Source: Carya illinoinensis
Lineage: Eukaryota > Streptophyta > Magnoliopsida > Fagales > Juglandaceae
NCBI RefSeq assembly: GCF_018687715.1
Contig: NC_056755.1
Location: 24,074,001-24,138,000, forward strand
Reading direction: 5' to 3'
Length of the DNA: 64,000 nucleotides
Shown here: piece by piece, positions 22,182 through 33,925 of the stretch
How positions within the stretch are numbered: position 1 is the stretch's first letter
Layout of the letters: each line of letters begins with the position of its first letter
Program-made: the position numbers and the translations under genes
Notes under the pieces: model-generated
What the model was told of the DNA's origin: nothing
Seen by the model: the letters and a program-made list of their open reading frames with translations, nothing else
Database searches by the model: none

Positions 22182-22832
22182 TATTGTGAGCACAAGGTAT
22201 ATTATACTTAAACTCTATTGTTAAATTTTGTTGAAGGATTGTTTATTGTCGATTATTTGTGTAATATGTGTGATATTGTCGATTATTTGTGTAATATGTG
22301 TGAAGCATTATTTATTGTGGATTATTTGTGCAATATGTGTGATTAAAGAATTTATATATATATATATATATTATAGTATTTATGTAGTGTGATTATTTTA
22401 TTATATTTGAAATTATATAATAACATTAAGATTTTTTAGATTAAGAATCCCTAATACAAATTATAATCTAATATATGGTATAGTATTAGTAAATATAATA
22501 TAAATAAGTAGTATATAGTATAATATAATTATATAATAACAATTAAAATTTATTAGATTAAGAACTAATACAATACAAATTATAATCTAATATATAGTAT
22601 AGTATTAGTAAATGTAATATAAATAAGTACTATATAGTATAATATAATTATACTATAGCAATTAAAATTTATTAGATTAAGAACTAATATAATACAAATT
22701 ATAATAAACTATATAGTATAATATAATACTACTATAACAATTAAAATTTATTAGATTAAGAACTAATATAATACAAATTATATAGTGAATTATGACTTAT
22801 TAGAAAAAAAACCTAGTGAGAGAAACTCTCCC
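22182..22832. repeat. AT minisatellite segment, duplicate copy 2
   Basis: Second copy of 19730-20384, nearly identical (I see about seven substitutions plus a (TA)n length change). It also contains the start of the LINE-derived insertion (CTAGTGAGAGAAACTCTCCC), so the duplication happened after that insertion. Confidence 0.85.
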
Positions 22833-24200
22833 TTCTCTCTAGGAAAAGTTTCAGGAAACGCCGTTTTGCGGGAGGTGGAGCTTCGGCTCCTCCCTCCCTC
22901 CTCCATTGTCTCTTTTCTGTTTTTCCTTTAATAATAAGCTGTTTGGCTGTGTTGATGTCCTTTGGAAGGCTGATGACCAGCTGCTTGGTGCCGAGCTCCA
23001 TTCCTCAACAAATCACCCAACTGGGCGGAGAGATATTCCATGGTGAAGGTGGAGGTTTTTCAGCTTCGAATGGCAGGTGTTCCTGACCGGTTGGGTTCGG
23101 TCTTCTGAGGGGACAGTTTTTGAGGTTTAAGGCGTGGGCTGGTCATGGAGGTTGCCCTTGGAGATGGACTTAACTTGCTGGTTGGGGTGCTTCCTACGGG
23201 TTATAGGACCTCTGTTTTAGCCATGGAAAATAGAGGATTGTTTGGGGACGCATGCCGAGATGCATGGAGGGGATAAAGCTTTCCGGGGTGGATCTCGGGC
23301 GCAACTCACGGTGGTTGTCTTCATGGATGGTGTTTGGAATTTTAAGCGACGCAGTCAAACGGTGGTTTTGTTTTTCTATTTTTTCTGCTTTCGTGTGGTT
23401 CGTTTTGTTAAGAGTGTTCTGGTTGTTCGGAGATCTATGTTTTTCGGAGAGCTGTTCTTAGTCAATCGGTGAATAAGCTCCTGTTGCTCTGTGCATGGAT
23501 GTCAGAGATATCTGGTTTTGCTCTGTTTTAGTTTGGGATGTCTCTGGCTTTGTCTCTGTAAGTCCAAAAATGGTGGTTGCCGATTGGAGTACCGGTAATG
23601 CGAGAGGTTGAAGGCGATGGGGCTGGATACCTGAATAGGGAGGTGGGGGATGGTTCGGTGCTGGGAAGAGGGCAGGGACAGCAGCATACCAGAGCAGATG
23701 GAGAACGTGCATACCGCATGGGTATTCGGCGTGGGCAGTTAGTGGAGTGCGTTGTACTTTTTTCTTTTTTTGTCTTTCCGTTAGGATATGTTAGTGGATT
23801 TTATTTGTTGCACTTTTAGGTTAATGAAAATAATTTGAAATGGGCAATTCCCTTTCCTCTTTGGAGGAGTAGGGTAGTGAGTCCCTATCCTCTTTGGAGG
23901 ATTAGGGTGGAAATCCCCTTCCTCCGGTGGAGGGTGGGGGGAAATGAGTTTGGTTTTCTCGCAGACAAGTCGAGATGGATATCTCTGTATTTTATAGAGT
24001 CTCGCATCTCAGAATGACTGTGCCATTAGAGAGTTTTTTTGAAGTTTTTTAGACAGTGTCTGGCACAATGAAAGTTGTGTGCAGAGGAACTTATAACTGT
24101 TGTGTAGTTGACTTGTAATCAGGTTTTGCATCCGGATTCATAGGTCACAGTTGTAAACTTCCTTCATTCATGAATTGAATTGAAGTCTATTTCAAAAAAA
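22810..24200 (+). mobile_element. Probable non-autonomous LINE-derived insertion
   Basis: The 5' end (GAGAGAAACTCTCCCTTCTCTC) is similar in style to the leader of the LINE at 24590. The 3' end (CATTCATGAATTGAATTGAAG, then TCTATTTCAAAAAAA) looks like a plant LINE tail with poly(A). In between there is GC-rich sequence with no retrotransposon ORF. The same AT repeat (ATAATACAAATTATA) lies on both sides, so it inserted within the minisatellite; the exact target duplication is unclear. It could instead be a processed copy of an unknown transcript. Confidence 0.5.
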
Positions 24201-24589
24201 TATATAATACAAATTATAATAAAATACTATAGTATATTTTAATTATACTATAACAATTAAAATTTATTAGATTAAGAACTAATATAATACAAATTATATT
24301 ATATTATGTAGTATAATATAATTATACTATAACAATTAAAATTTATTAGATTAAGAACTAATATAATACAAATTAGTTCTTACTATGTAGTATAATATAA
24401 TTATACTATAACAATTAAAATTTATTAGATTAAGAACTATTATAATACAAATTATAATAAAATATATAGTATAATATTAGTAAATAAGAAATAAATAAGT
24501 ACTATAATATATAATAGTACTTATATAATAACATTAAAATTTATTAGATTAAGAATCCCTAAGTATAATAAAAAAAATATATGGCTTCT
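24201..24589. repeat. AT minisatellite, continuation
   Basis: Four to five more units of the TTATTAGATTAAGAACTAAT repeat, continuing the array interrupted at 22810. No gene. Confidence 0.75.
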
Positions 24590-24728
24590 CTCTTTTAGAG
24601 AGGTGAGGTTTTCTGTCTAGTGTTCTGAGAACATAGAGATTTCTCTCTTGAACATAGTTCGAAGAGGCTGGGATAGTGAGTCTCGTAGAGTGCTGGTTTG
24701 TTATACAATTGTTGTTGCTGAATTATTC

Positions 24729-26135
24729 ATGGCAGAGGAACTGTCCAACCTCTGTGTAGGTCTACGGCTTACAGAGGAGGAAAAGCAGGTAGTCCACGTT
24801 CCAGTGGAGGAAGTTCTTTTATCCATTGAAAAAAGCAAGAGATGCCTGGCTGCCCTTGTAGTAGCTGATAAGGAGGTTAATAAAGGAGCTTTTCGGGCCA
24901 CGATGTGTAAAGCATGGAAAGTGGAAGGCGAGGTCTCCTTCAAGGACCTCGGCTCCAACAAAGTCCTGATAGAGTTTCAGAAAGCCTATGAGAACGAAAG
25001 GGTCCTGGAGGGAAGGCCTTGGTCTTTTGACAGGTCCCTTGTGTGCTTGTTCAATTGTGAAGGATGCTTGGCACCGAAGGATTTTGATTTTAAGTTCGAA
25101 CCTTTCTGGCTACAACTGCACGATCTTCCCTTTGCAGGCATGAACAAAGCTATGGGAGAGAAGGTGGGGGCGGCAGCTGGAGAGGTTCTTTCAGTAGATG
25201 TAGATGCAGGTGGCATGGCATGGGGAAGCTATCTAAGAGTCAGAGTGCTGCTGGACATTACAAAGCCCCTTATCTATGGCAAAGTCCTGAGCATGGGAGG
25301 AAAAAGTTACTGGATACCTTTCAAGTACGAAAGGTTACCAATTTTTTGTTTTAAGTGTGGGGCAATCAAGCATGAAGCACTGTCTTGCTCAAGATCTCAC
25401 TTGGATGGAAAACCACGAGAGGAAGCTGCTATGCAGTATGGATCCTGGCTTAGAGCTAGTTCCCAGCAGAGAACGTCACAGTTCTTTGGCAAGAAAGGAG
25501 GTGATTTCGAGAATTCATGCAGTTGGCGCCAAAACATATATGAAGATAGTAGGTATGATAGAGATGGGATGGGACAGAATGATCATGGCAAGCAGGCAGC
25601 AGATTTAGATCAAGCCGATATGGGGAGCTCTGACAACTACCAACTTAGTGGACTTTTACATGGCAAGGATAGCAAGTACAATACCAACACCCAATATGAC
25701 ATTCCCCTCCAGGCAAGCTGTGATAGCCTAGGAAATACACACGTGACCAAAGAGGATGCCAGGGACCACGTGCATTCTAATCTAGTCCCACCCAACCAAG
25801 TCCTGGCTACGAGGCAAGAAGGTCTGCACAGTACAAGCCCCCCCAGAGACACCCCTCAGGTCAGCTCTCCCTCTCAAAACTCTCCCATTAAACAAGTTAG
25901 GATGAGTCACCATAAAGGACCCATGTGGAAAAGAAGAGCTAGGTGCCTGGGCCAAAAGGGAGTACAAGACCTCTCAAAGGTCCAGGAACCTCCTGATGTT
26001 CCCATCTTTGAGATCAATGACAAAAATAACAAGAAAAGGCCAGGCGAGGAATGGCATGGACTCATTATTACTAGAAGAAGAGCAAAGCAAGCTAAGATGG
26101 CAGTGGCTGGTGTCCAGGCCTACCAATCCCCATGA
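24729..26135 (+). CDS. LINE ORF1: DUF4283 and CCHC zinc-knuckle RNA-binding protein
   Basis: An intact frame. It is open from Met 24648, but the Met at 24729 (MAEELSNLCVGLRLTEEEKQ) is the more usual start for this family, giving 468 codons. The N-terminal DUF4283-like domain includes LVEFQ-like and EGRPWSFDRSLVCL blocks followed by PFWLQLHDLPFAGMNKAMGE; then a CX2CX4HX4C knuckle (CFKCGAIKHEALSC) near residue 220. The C-terminal half is low complexity and polar, with a basic end (KKRPGEEWHGLIITRRRAKQ). In plant L1 elements this protein binds the element RNA to form the RNP. The stop codon overlaps the ORF2 start in ATGA. Confidence 0.85.
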   Translation: MAEELSNLCVGLRLTEEEKQVVHVPVEEVLLSIEKSKRCLAALVVADKEVNKGAFRATMCKAWKVEGEVSFKDLGSNKVLIEFQKAYENERVLEGRPWSFDRSLVCLFNCEGCLAPKDFDFKFEPFWLQLHDLPFAGMNKAMGEKVGAAAGEVLSVDVDAGGMAWGSYLRVRVLLDITKPLIYGKVLSMGGKSYWIPFKYERLPIFCFKCGAIKHEALSCSRSHLDGKPREEAAMQYGSWLRASSQQRTSQFFGKKGGDFENSCSWRQNIYEDSRYDRDGMGQNDHGKQAADLDQADMGSSDNYQLSGLLHGKDSKYNTNTQYDIPLQASCDSLGNTHVTKEDARDHVHSNLVPPNQVLATRQEGLHSTSPPRDTPQVSSPSQNSPIKQVRMSHHKGPMWKRRARCLGQKGVQDLSKVQEPPDVPIFEINDKNNKKRPGEEWHGLIITRRRAKQAKMAVAGVQAYQSP

Positions 26136-28854
26136 AACACTTAGCTTGGAACTGCCGAGGGCTTGGGAACCCTCAGACAGTTCGTGAACTTCACCTCTTG
26201 GTGAAGGAGAAGAGCCCGGATGTGATTTTTCTATGTGAGACTAAATGTAGAAGAGAAAGAATTGAGTCCATCAGGGACAGGCTTAATTTTGACTCCTGCT
26301 TTTCAGTGGATAGTAATGGTAGGAGTGGTGGTTTGGCTTTTATTTGGAAGAAAGACATGGAGGCCGAATTAGACTCATATTCACAACACCATATTTCCAT
26401 CTTTGTTAAGCCTGATAATATGAGCAATAAAATGATCTTAACTGGTTTCTATGGCCAACCTGCAACTACGAAAAGAAGTGAAAGTTGGGACCTTTTGAGA
26501 CTAATCCATACCAATATCAACAACCCTTGGCTGTGTATAGGAGATTTTAATGAAATCCTCCTACAAGATGAACAAATAGGCTCTAATGCTCACCCCTTCC
26601 AACAAATGGAGGATTTCAAAGTGGCTCTAGCTGAATGTGGATTGAATGATTTGGCTAAACACCTATGCTATTAACCAGGCATATGTACTCCCAGGCCAAT
26701 GCTCGGACCATAACCCTCTCTTGATAATGTGTGTGAATCCTGACCAAGAAGTTGTCCCAAAACAGAAGATTTTCAGGTATGAAGTAGCTTGGGAAAAGAG
26801 AGAGGGTTGTAGTGAACTGGTACAAGATGCGTGGAAACAAAATTTCTCTGAGAGGATAAAGATCTCATCTGTTAGGAAAGTGATGGATTTATGCAGAAAC
26901 AAACTCAAGTCCTGGAGCAAAGAGGCATTTAGAAACCATAAGAAGCTTCTAACTCAAAAAAGAGAAGATTTAAGACAACTACAAGAATCTGATCTAGGCC
27001 ATCATAGTTGCCAAATTAAATCTGTTCAGAGAGAGTGAGATGGACTTCTGGAAGAGGAAGAGCTGAAGTGGAGAGAAAGAGCCAAGCAAAGGTGGTTGAA
27101 AGATGGAGATAGGAACACCACTTTTTTCCATAAATGTGCTACTCAAAGAAAACAAGTAAACTCTATAAAGAAGGTTGCCAGTGAGGAGGGTGTGTTAGCA
27201 TATAATCAGGAACAGGTTGCCAAAACTTTCCATCTCTTCTACCAGAACCTTTTTACCACCTCAGAACCATCGAGTATAGAAGCAGCTCTGCAGTCTTTCC
27301 AGCCTTCAGTCAGTGAAGAAATGAATGCTTTATTAGCTCAGGAGTTTACAGAAAATGAAGTGATCACAGCTGTAAAAGGCATGAACCCACTGGGATCTCC
27401 TGACCCAGATGGCTTCCCAGCTGCCTTTTACCAACATCATTGGGACACTGTTGGTAAGAAGGTCACAGAAGCAGTTCTTGAAGCCCTCAACCACAGGAAG
27501 GGTATTAGTGAGCTCAATCAGACCTATATAACTCTTATCCCAAAAAAGAAATCCCCTCAAGCTGTGATAGATTATAGACCCATCAGCATATGCAATGTTT
27601 TATACAAGATCATCTCTAAAACAATTGCTAATAGCTCAAACTCATCCTGCCCAACATTATCTCCCCAACTCAGAGTGCTTTTGTTCCAGGGAGATTAATC
27701 TCAGATAATGTGGTTGTTGCATATGAGCTGTTGCACACTATGCAAACCAGATTAAAAGGGAAAATGAATGGTTTCATGGCCTTAAAACTTGACATGAGTA
27801 AGGCCTATGACCGTGTGGAGTGGGTTTTTTTGCAAAGAATCATGGAGAAGATGGGTTTTTCTGACAGATGGATAAGCTTAGTGATGGAATGTGTGTCTAC
27901 TATTAGTTACTCATTGCTAGTCAACGATGCCCTCAAGAACCTTTCTCACCTTCTAGAGGAATCAGACAGGGAGATCCTCTATGTCCCTACCTCTTTATAA
28001 TCTGCTCGGAATTCTTAAGCCACAGCCTCAACCAAGCTGAAGTGCAAGGCCTTGTTTTTGGGATCCCAGCTATCAGAGGGGGTCTACATGTTACTCACCT
28101 TCTATTTGCAGATGATAGTTTGGTTTTTTGCAAGTCAAACCCAGCTGAGTGGAGTAGGCTACATCAAGTCCTTAGCAAGTATGAACAAGCCTCTGGTCAA
28201 AGGTTGAACCTGGACAAAACCTCTATATTCTTCAGCAACAACACTAAGATAGAGGTGCAACAAACCATCCTCCAACAAGCAGGGATTAAAGCCTCTGGTC
28301 CATTTGATAAGTACTTGGGTTTACCATCCTATATTGGAAGACAAAAAATAAAAGCCTTCAGTTCATTGCTAGATAGAGTCAAGTCTAAAATGGCAAATTG
28401 GAAGACTAGTGTGCTGTCCCAAGCTGGTAAAGAGACCTTGCTAAAATCTGTACTGCAGTCAATCCCAACCTATAGCATGGGTATCTTTAAACTTCCCAAG
28501 TCTATTATAAGATGTCTCAACCAGTTGTTGCAGTCCTTTTGGTGGGGTCAGAAAGATAACAGGTCGAAAATACACTGGTTGAGTTGGCAAGCCCTTGGAA
28601 AACCAAAGAAAGAAGGGGGTCTAGGATTTAGGGACTTTGAGTATTTTAACCTTACTTTGTTGGCCAAACAAGGATGGAGGATTATCAAAAAGCCATCATC
28701 CCTTCTAGCTCAGATCCTAAAGGCTAATTACTATCTGAATTCAGAGTTCCTCTCAGTCAAACCAAAGGCTAGTGATTCATTTGTTTGGAGGAGCTTCCTT
28801 TTAGCAAGATCTGTTCTAAAGGAGGGACTTATGTGGAGACTAGGAGATGGATAG
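26132..28854 (+). pseudogene. LINE ORF2 endonuclease and reverse transcriptase, broken
   Basis: ORF2 starts at ATG 26132, overlapping the ORF1 stop. The APE-like endonuclease opens with LAWNCRGLGNPQTV and has the metal-site Glu in IFLCETK and CIGDFNEI. It breaks near 26670: after GLNDL the next recognisable block is PGQCSDHNPLL, so about 50 codons of the domain are missing and the frame shifts. A TGA lies at about 27036. The reverse transcriptase has [31 protein letters not shown] and the catalytic FADDSLVF near 28110. Two more frameshifts lie near 27640 and 27960. The block from 28042 to 28854 is open. The element cannot make active ORF2p. Confidence 0.9.
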
Positions 28855-29477
28855 AAGGTGAAGATTTGGCAGGATAAATGGCTACCATGCCCCTCCACCT
28901 ATAGAGTGCAATCTCCTGTTACCATCCTCAATGCAGATGCAACAGTTTCTGAACTTATTGACCGAGACACAATGCAGTGGGATCTACCTCTCATCCAAAC
29001 TATTTTTTCAGAAACTGAGGCAAGCTCAATCTGTAAGATGACCCTTAGCCCGTGCAGGAACCAAGATGTATTGACCTGGAGGTGCTAAAAAAAGGTAGAT
29101 TCACAGTGAGAAGTGCTTATCACTTACAAGGCTCCATCAGAGAAGACAGCAAAGGCCAATCCTCAGAAAAATAGTGCTCTTCAAGCTTCTGGAACAAGAT
29201 ATGGGGCATCCAAGCTCCTCAAGCCACTAAGGCCTTCCTGTGGGCTGCAAGGGAGTCCCTTACTACGAATCTAAATCTGTTTAAGAGAAAGGTGTTGAAG
29301 TCCCCATCATGCCCAATATGTCTCAGGTATCCTGAATCAATCTCACATGCTCTCTGGACCTGTGCAGCAGCTCAAGATGTGTGGTCAAAAAGCTCAAGAA
29401 GGGTTCAGAAACTGGACATCCTAAATGGCTCCTTCAATTTAGTAATTGGATGGGTTCAAATAATAATCAAGGCTTAA
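28855..29477 (+). pseudogene. LINE ORF2 zinc-binding reverse-transcriptase domain (zf-RVT-like)
   Basis: After a TAG at 28852-28854 the frame continues with VKIWQDKWLPCPSTYRV. A frameshift near 29085 then leads to FTVRSAYHLQ and the zf-RVT-like CPICLRYPESISHALWTCAA, containing the CX2C...HX4C pattern. The region is typical of the plant L1 ORF2 linker between reverse transcriptase and RNase H. Confidence 0.8.
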
Positions 29478-30260
29478 TCCATGTCATCAAAGCAATTGAA
29501 GAGGCTAATCAGCATGCGAAAACGTGACTAGCTTGGTCTGACCATTAAAGAGTGTGAACTTGTGAGTTTCAAGGATATTAAATAGGGGAATTCGCTGATG
29601 GTCTTGGCTGGTTATGTTAAATACATTGAATCTAGTCATTTAGTTATTTTTGGCTGCTTTTAGAAGTCCAAGAGGCCTAAAAACGTGAGGAGTTGTTTAT
29701 ATTGATGCTTGTGTTGCTTTTAAAACTGAGTTATGACTTTTCCTATTTTGGAGGGTGTTCCAAGTATATGGCATGGGCTATATGAACTTTGTAGGTAGAT
29801 TTTGTTTTCAGAAAATCATTATCATTGTGAGGTCTTGTATTCCTCTTTGTTCTTGAAAGAACTCTTGAACTTATCAAGTTAATCTTGTGGCGTTCAAACA
29901 ACCAACTTATCACCTTGATCCTTGAGAGATTCTGAGGTTTCTTGGTGTGGCATTTCAATCCTTCATAGTCTTGGTTCTCATCTAGTTAGGTGACGGGTCA
30001 AGGCTAACAATTCTTGTCTACACGATCTTGGGGTTCCAAACCATCATTGTTATCGGGTTTCATCACAATTGTTGGTAGAGTTCATATCAAGTTAACTAGA
30101 GGTGTCTTTATCTTTTTAATGGTTGATGGTGAAGTCGTTAGATTGTCTAATTAGACTATGTTGATTTTTTTAATTGAACAAAATGTAAGAGGTTTTCCTT
30201 CTATATCCTTATCCTAGAGTACGTATACGACGTGAATATATATTATTTAGTGAAATCATT
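29478..30260. other. Non-coding stretch within LINE ORF2, unidentified
   Basis: About 780 bp separate the zinc-binding and RNase H parts of ORF2. In relatives this linker is coding and shorter, but here I find no matching frame. It is T-rich and could be an unrelated insertion or heavily decayed linker. I cannot name it. Confidence 0.4.
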
Positions 30261-30973
30261 ATTCATGTATAGGGTAATACTATGATTAAGAAGAATGAGG
30301 AATAATTGTGAAAAAGCCAGACAAACTTATAAGTGCATGTGAGAGCTCTAATTAAGTCATAATCAAAAGATGTATAATGAGAGATTATTGTCACCAGATC
30401 AAATCAAAGAGCATGCTTTGTCTTTATATTAGGAACATAAAGTAGTGGTAGAGGCACAAAAGCAAACATAGAAGTATAGATGTTGTTGGAAACCACCTCC
30501 TGCAGGCGTTTTAAAGCTTAATGTGGATGGAACAACATTTAGTGATCAGTGTAGATTTGGGATTGGTGTGGTCTTAAGAGATGATAAAGGTCAAGTGATT
30601 TTTGCTGCTACTAAACCAAAAAATGCTCTTACTGATCCAATGGAGATTGAATTACTTGCTATTTTGAGAGGGATGCAATTGTGCATTTTCTTAGGCCTTG
30701 TTGAGCTTCAAATTGAAAGTGATGCACTGCTTGTAGTAGAAGAACTGAACAAGGATATTCGTTCATCAACTCTGTGGGGTAGCATTGTTCAAGAAATCAA
30801 AACTCTACTCAATAGTCACTCTAATTGGTTTGTTCAACACAGAGGCCGTGAAGCAAATGGTTTAAGCACATGCTTTGGCTAAATTTGCATGGCATCTTGA
30901 TGATGTAGTACTATGGTACGATTCCATTCTAGATTGTATATCTCAAGCTATTTGGATCGATTTATCTTTGTAA
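30261..30973 (+). pseudogene. LINE ORF2 C-terminal RNase H (RVT_3-like)
   Basis: Reading WKPPPAGVLKLNVDG, FGIGVVLRDDKG and MEIELLAILRG then IESDALLVVEEL, this is the plant type-I RNase H with its acidic residues in NVDG, EIEL and ESDA. A one-base shift near 30865 leads from REANGL to HALAKFAWHLDD, ending at TAA 30971-30973. Upstream remnants such as RNNCEKARQT show decayed linker. It would degrade RNA in the RNA/DNA hybrid. Confidence 0.85.
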
Positions 30974-31028
30974 TGTTTGGATTGATGAATAGAAGTGTTC
31001 TTTTGTTATAAAAAATAAATAAATAATA

Positions 31029-33200
31029 AGTATCCTTGATACAATGTAACTGTTTTATGGATTGTAATCTAATATATATAATTATTTTGATGTATTATAA
31101 TATAATGTAATTGCTTAGAATATAAAGCAGGTAGTTTGTGTAATTGCTTTCTCGATTGTAATGTAATGTCAGATGTGTATTGTTTTTATGTTTTTTTTTA
31201 ATACTATTTTTATTTTAATTTTTAACATATTATTTTTGACAATATATGTTTGTTGAAAATATTTTTTTTATCTTTTTGTAAAAACTACTTATTTACGTCA
31301 ATCTTCATTGACGCAAATAAGTATTTGTGACAAACACAAATTTGTGTCACCTTCGCGATGGAACATACAATCGTCCATAAAATTATTTACGACCAAAAAT
31401 TGTATTATATATAAATGACATTTTTCCAATGAAAAAATTGTTGGGAATAATTCTATCGGCAATAATTAACCATAATTGGTGCTTTTTTGAGATAACATTT
31501 GATTGATCACAGCAAATAGGATTTTCTTACCATTTGGAATGTCTTTTACGTAGCTCATGTCCTCCATTAGCAGCAACCAATTTCGCCACAAATGTGCACA
31601 TTTTTGCAATGATATTTCATTTCGATGAAAAGAGATTTTTGGGACACAGTATTACCCACGATCTTACATCAATTTATAAGCAATGCTAAAAAGCAATTGC
31701 GATGCTAATCATGCTTTTTGCAATGATTTTAGGCAACGCGAAAAGTTGTTTTTCTTGAAGATTTGTAACATTTCTTTGTGGATTTAACAATCCTATCTTT
31801 CAAGTAAAGGGCTTTTTCTAATTTTAGTATATTTTTAAATTAGGAAAAGTTTTTATTCAAGCTGTCATATTTTTTTCGTTAAACAAGATGGACAAAATTA
31901 GTAACGAGAGCAAATTAATATCAAATTTATCATAGCACAATGGGTTATTCCTAAATCAAATTGCGCATAAAGCAAATCTCGGTCGGGACAAAGTGTATGA
32001 TGTTAATGACCAAAATTTTAAAAAAACTTCAATCAAATTTGCACAAAAGCCTTGGGTATATGGCAGATAGGATAATAGCTATGACGAATGAACTAGTAGT
32101 GTCGAACAAAATGAATCATTTCCTTGTCCCCAATGCTATTAAATAACTATTGTATGTGTAGCCCTGGCCGTACGTAGCTATATACAATCTATATACCCCA
32201 TTTATCTATGTTTGAAATACGGAATTAAAAACCAATTAATTATTTGATTGATCGACTTTAATTATTTGTTTGTTTGATTTTTTAATAAGAAATGATATTT
32301 GCGATTATAGATATGTTATTTGGTAGACGGGTAGCGCAATTTACAACGTGACTAAGTTCAAAATCAGAAAACCAAGTTTGCATTAATTGGTAAATTTATT
32401 TAGTTAACCTAAAGCTTGATATCATTTGTTCTTGCCATCTTGGTTCTACAAATTAACAATCGTGCCTATTTTTTGTCAAGATGTTTTGCCATAACCAAAA
32501 CAATTTATACAAACTTTTGAGCCTTTCGGTTGATTACGTGGATGAAATGCAGCTTTTCTGCAAGGTGTGTAATTGTGATTTTATTTATTTTCCTTTAAGA
32601 ACTTAGTAAAAATAATCGGAATGCATTCACTCTTCTTTCTATTAACTTTTTTAAGAACTTTTATATTTTTATGGGTTAATTATAAAATAGTTTTCACTTT
32701 TCTCAATCTGTAGACTCCGTTAACGTGGAGCGTACTATTGCTATATTTTATACTATTACACGTCACAAATCAAAAGCTGACACATGGTATTATTGCATAC
32801 TATTGCTATATTGTGGTAATCCTCCAGTAAAGACGTTGAATTACAAAAATGTGAAAAGTCATACATAATTTTGCAAAATTTGTAAACTAAAAGCTCAAAT
32901 AGCAAAAAGATAATAACTCCATAATTAACACTATTTTTGTTTGTGATGTCAATTCCTAATTTTCCAAAGTTTACCAATGATAGGATGGCGTGAGAGATGT
33001 ACGTAGAGAGCATTACAAAGCTGCCTGCAGAGAAAAACTAAACTCCAATATTCGGGTTAGACCACATGACTACGTGGAGAGTTATACAAAAGTAATTTCT
33101 CAAACTAATGTATTTTGATGTAGTTTGTCAAATTGTAATGTTACTATATGAGTGCACAACGAAATACCTTAAGCAGAGCTTATTGAGTTGCTCCACAAAT
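31029..33200. other. AT-rich intergenic DNA without recognised genes
   Basis: I see no supported coding region, RNA gene or transposon ends except for two compact inverted repeats at 31287-31350. The short open frames here are not backed by any motif. Confidence 0.6.
31287..31350. repeat. Pair of adjacent inverted repeats
   Basis: ACTTATTTACGTCAA (31287-31301) pairs with TTGACGCAAATAAGT (31308-31322) with one mismatch and a 6-base loop. Directly after it, GTGAC...GTCAC (31327-31350) encloses the 12-bp palindrome CACAAATTTGTG. They may be the end of an old DNA transposon or MITE. Confidence 0.6.
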
Positions 33201-33925
33201 CTATCTAGCCTAAACAAATAATCCAACGAGCCTCAAGCGTCTTCTCTTGATAGTGAATTGTACTACGTAGAATAAATTAGAGTAATATTCAACACACCCA
33301 CATCATAGATATTTTCTCAAGAGAGAATAAGATTCGGTTTGGTAGTAAGATGAGAATTTTGAGTTTTAAGATGAAATATTAAAATATTAGATTTTAATAT
33401 TATTATTATTTTGAAATTTGAAAACGTTAAGAAAATTTTGAATTATTTATTATATTTTATATGGAGATTTGAGAAAGTTACAATGATGAGATGAGAATTT
33501 TAAGTTTGAGATGAAAATTTTCAACTGGCAAACCGAACCTAAAAGAGAGAGAGATTCTGTAATTTTTAGGATCGTTAGAGAACCATCTAAGAGGGGCTAT
33601 ATATAGCCTTCCCTAGGCATCACAAATGGTTGGCCTTAAAGGACGACCTTTAATCCCTACAATAAAGTGGCTATTGCCACTTTTATTCTCAAGCATGTCA
33701 TGCGTTACATGTCATTATAGCATAAGAGGGGTTTGCCCATGTGGGCGCCCCTCCATCTTACATCTCCCACTTGCATATAGTGACATGACCCTAGACTTGC
33801 ACATCTCTAACGTTTTCAATCTTATTCATACATGCAAATAGGTTGTGCGACCACCAAACACACCTACAAATAGGTTGTACAAAATTATATTACACACCTA
33901 CTTATCTTAGGTAGTCATGAGTCAC
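33201..33925 (-). mobile_element. Remnant of a copia-type 3' LTR and 3' internal end (C2)
   Basis: Minus-strand GCAAGTGGGAGA at 33763-33774 followed by TG at 33761-33762 is a typical copia polypurine tract against an LTR start. About 160 bp into the putative LTR lies a TATA palindrome GGCTATATATAGCC (33595-33608). The far end of the LTR is not clear and the left limit is a guess. The MITE at 33331-33539 sits inside it. Only about 150 bp of internal sequence remain before Athila A3 DNA. Confidence 0.5.
33331..33539. mobile_element. Tourist-like (PIF/Harbinger) MITE
   Basis: A 209-bp AT-rich element with near-matching ends (GATTCGGTTTG on the left; GGTTCGGTTTG when the right end is inverted) and a 3-bp TAA on each side (33328-33330 and 33540-33542). 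The internal GATGAGAATTTTAAG-type repeats and size fit a Tourist MITE. Confidence 0.7.

Larger units (their letters stand above)
24590..31028 (+). mobile_element. L1-like LINE (non-LTR retrotransposon)
   Basis: A leader, ORF1, ORF2 (endonuclease, reverse transcriptase, zinc-binding, RNase H) and a tail with AATAAATAAATAATAAG follow in the order typical for plant L1 elements. The 5' edge is placed where GC content rises after the AT array. A target duplication is not clear; TAAGTAT occurs near both edges. The region 29480-30260 within it does not look like LINE coding sequence. Confidence 0.88.

Noticed and set aside
31961..32146. A 61-codon frame in the otherwise empty region
   Set aside because: AT-rich, no motif, and of a length expected by chance.
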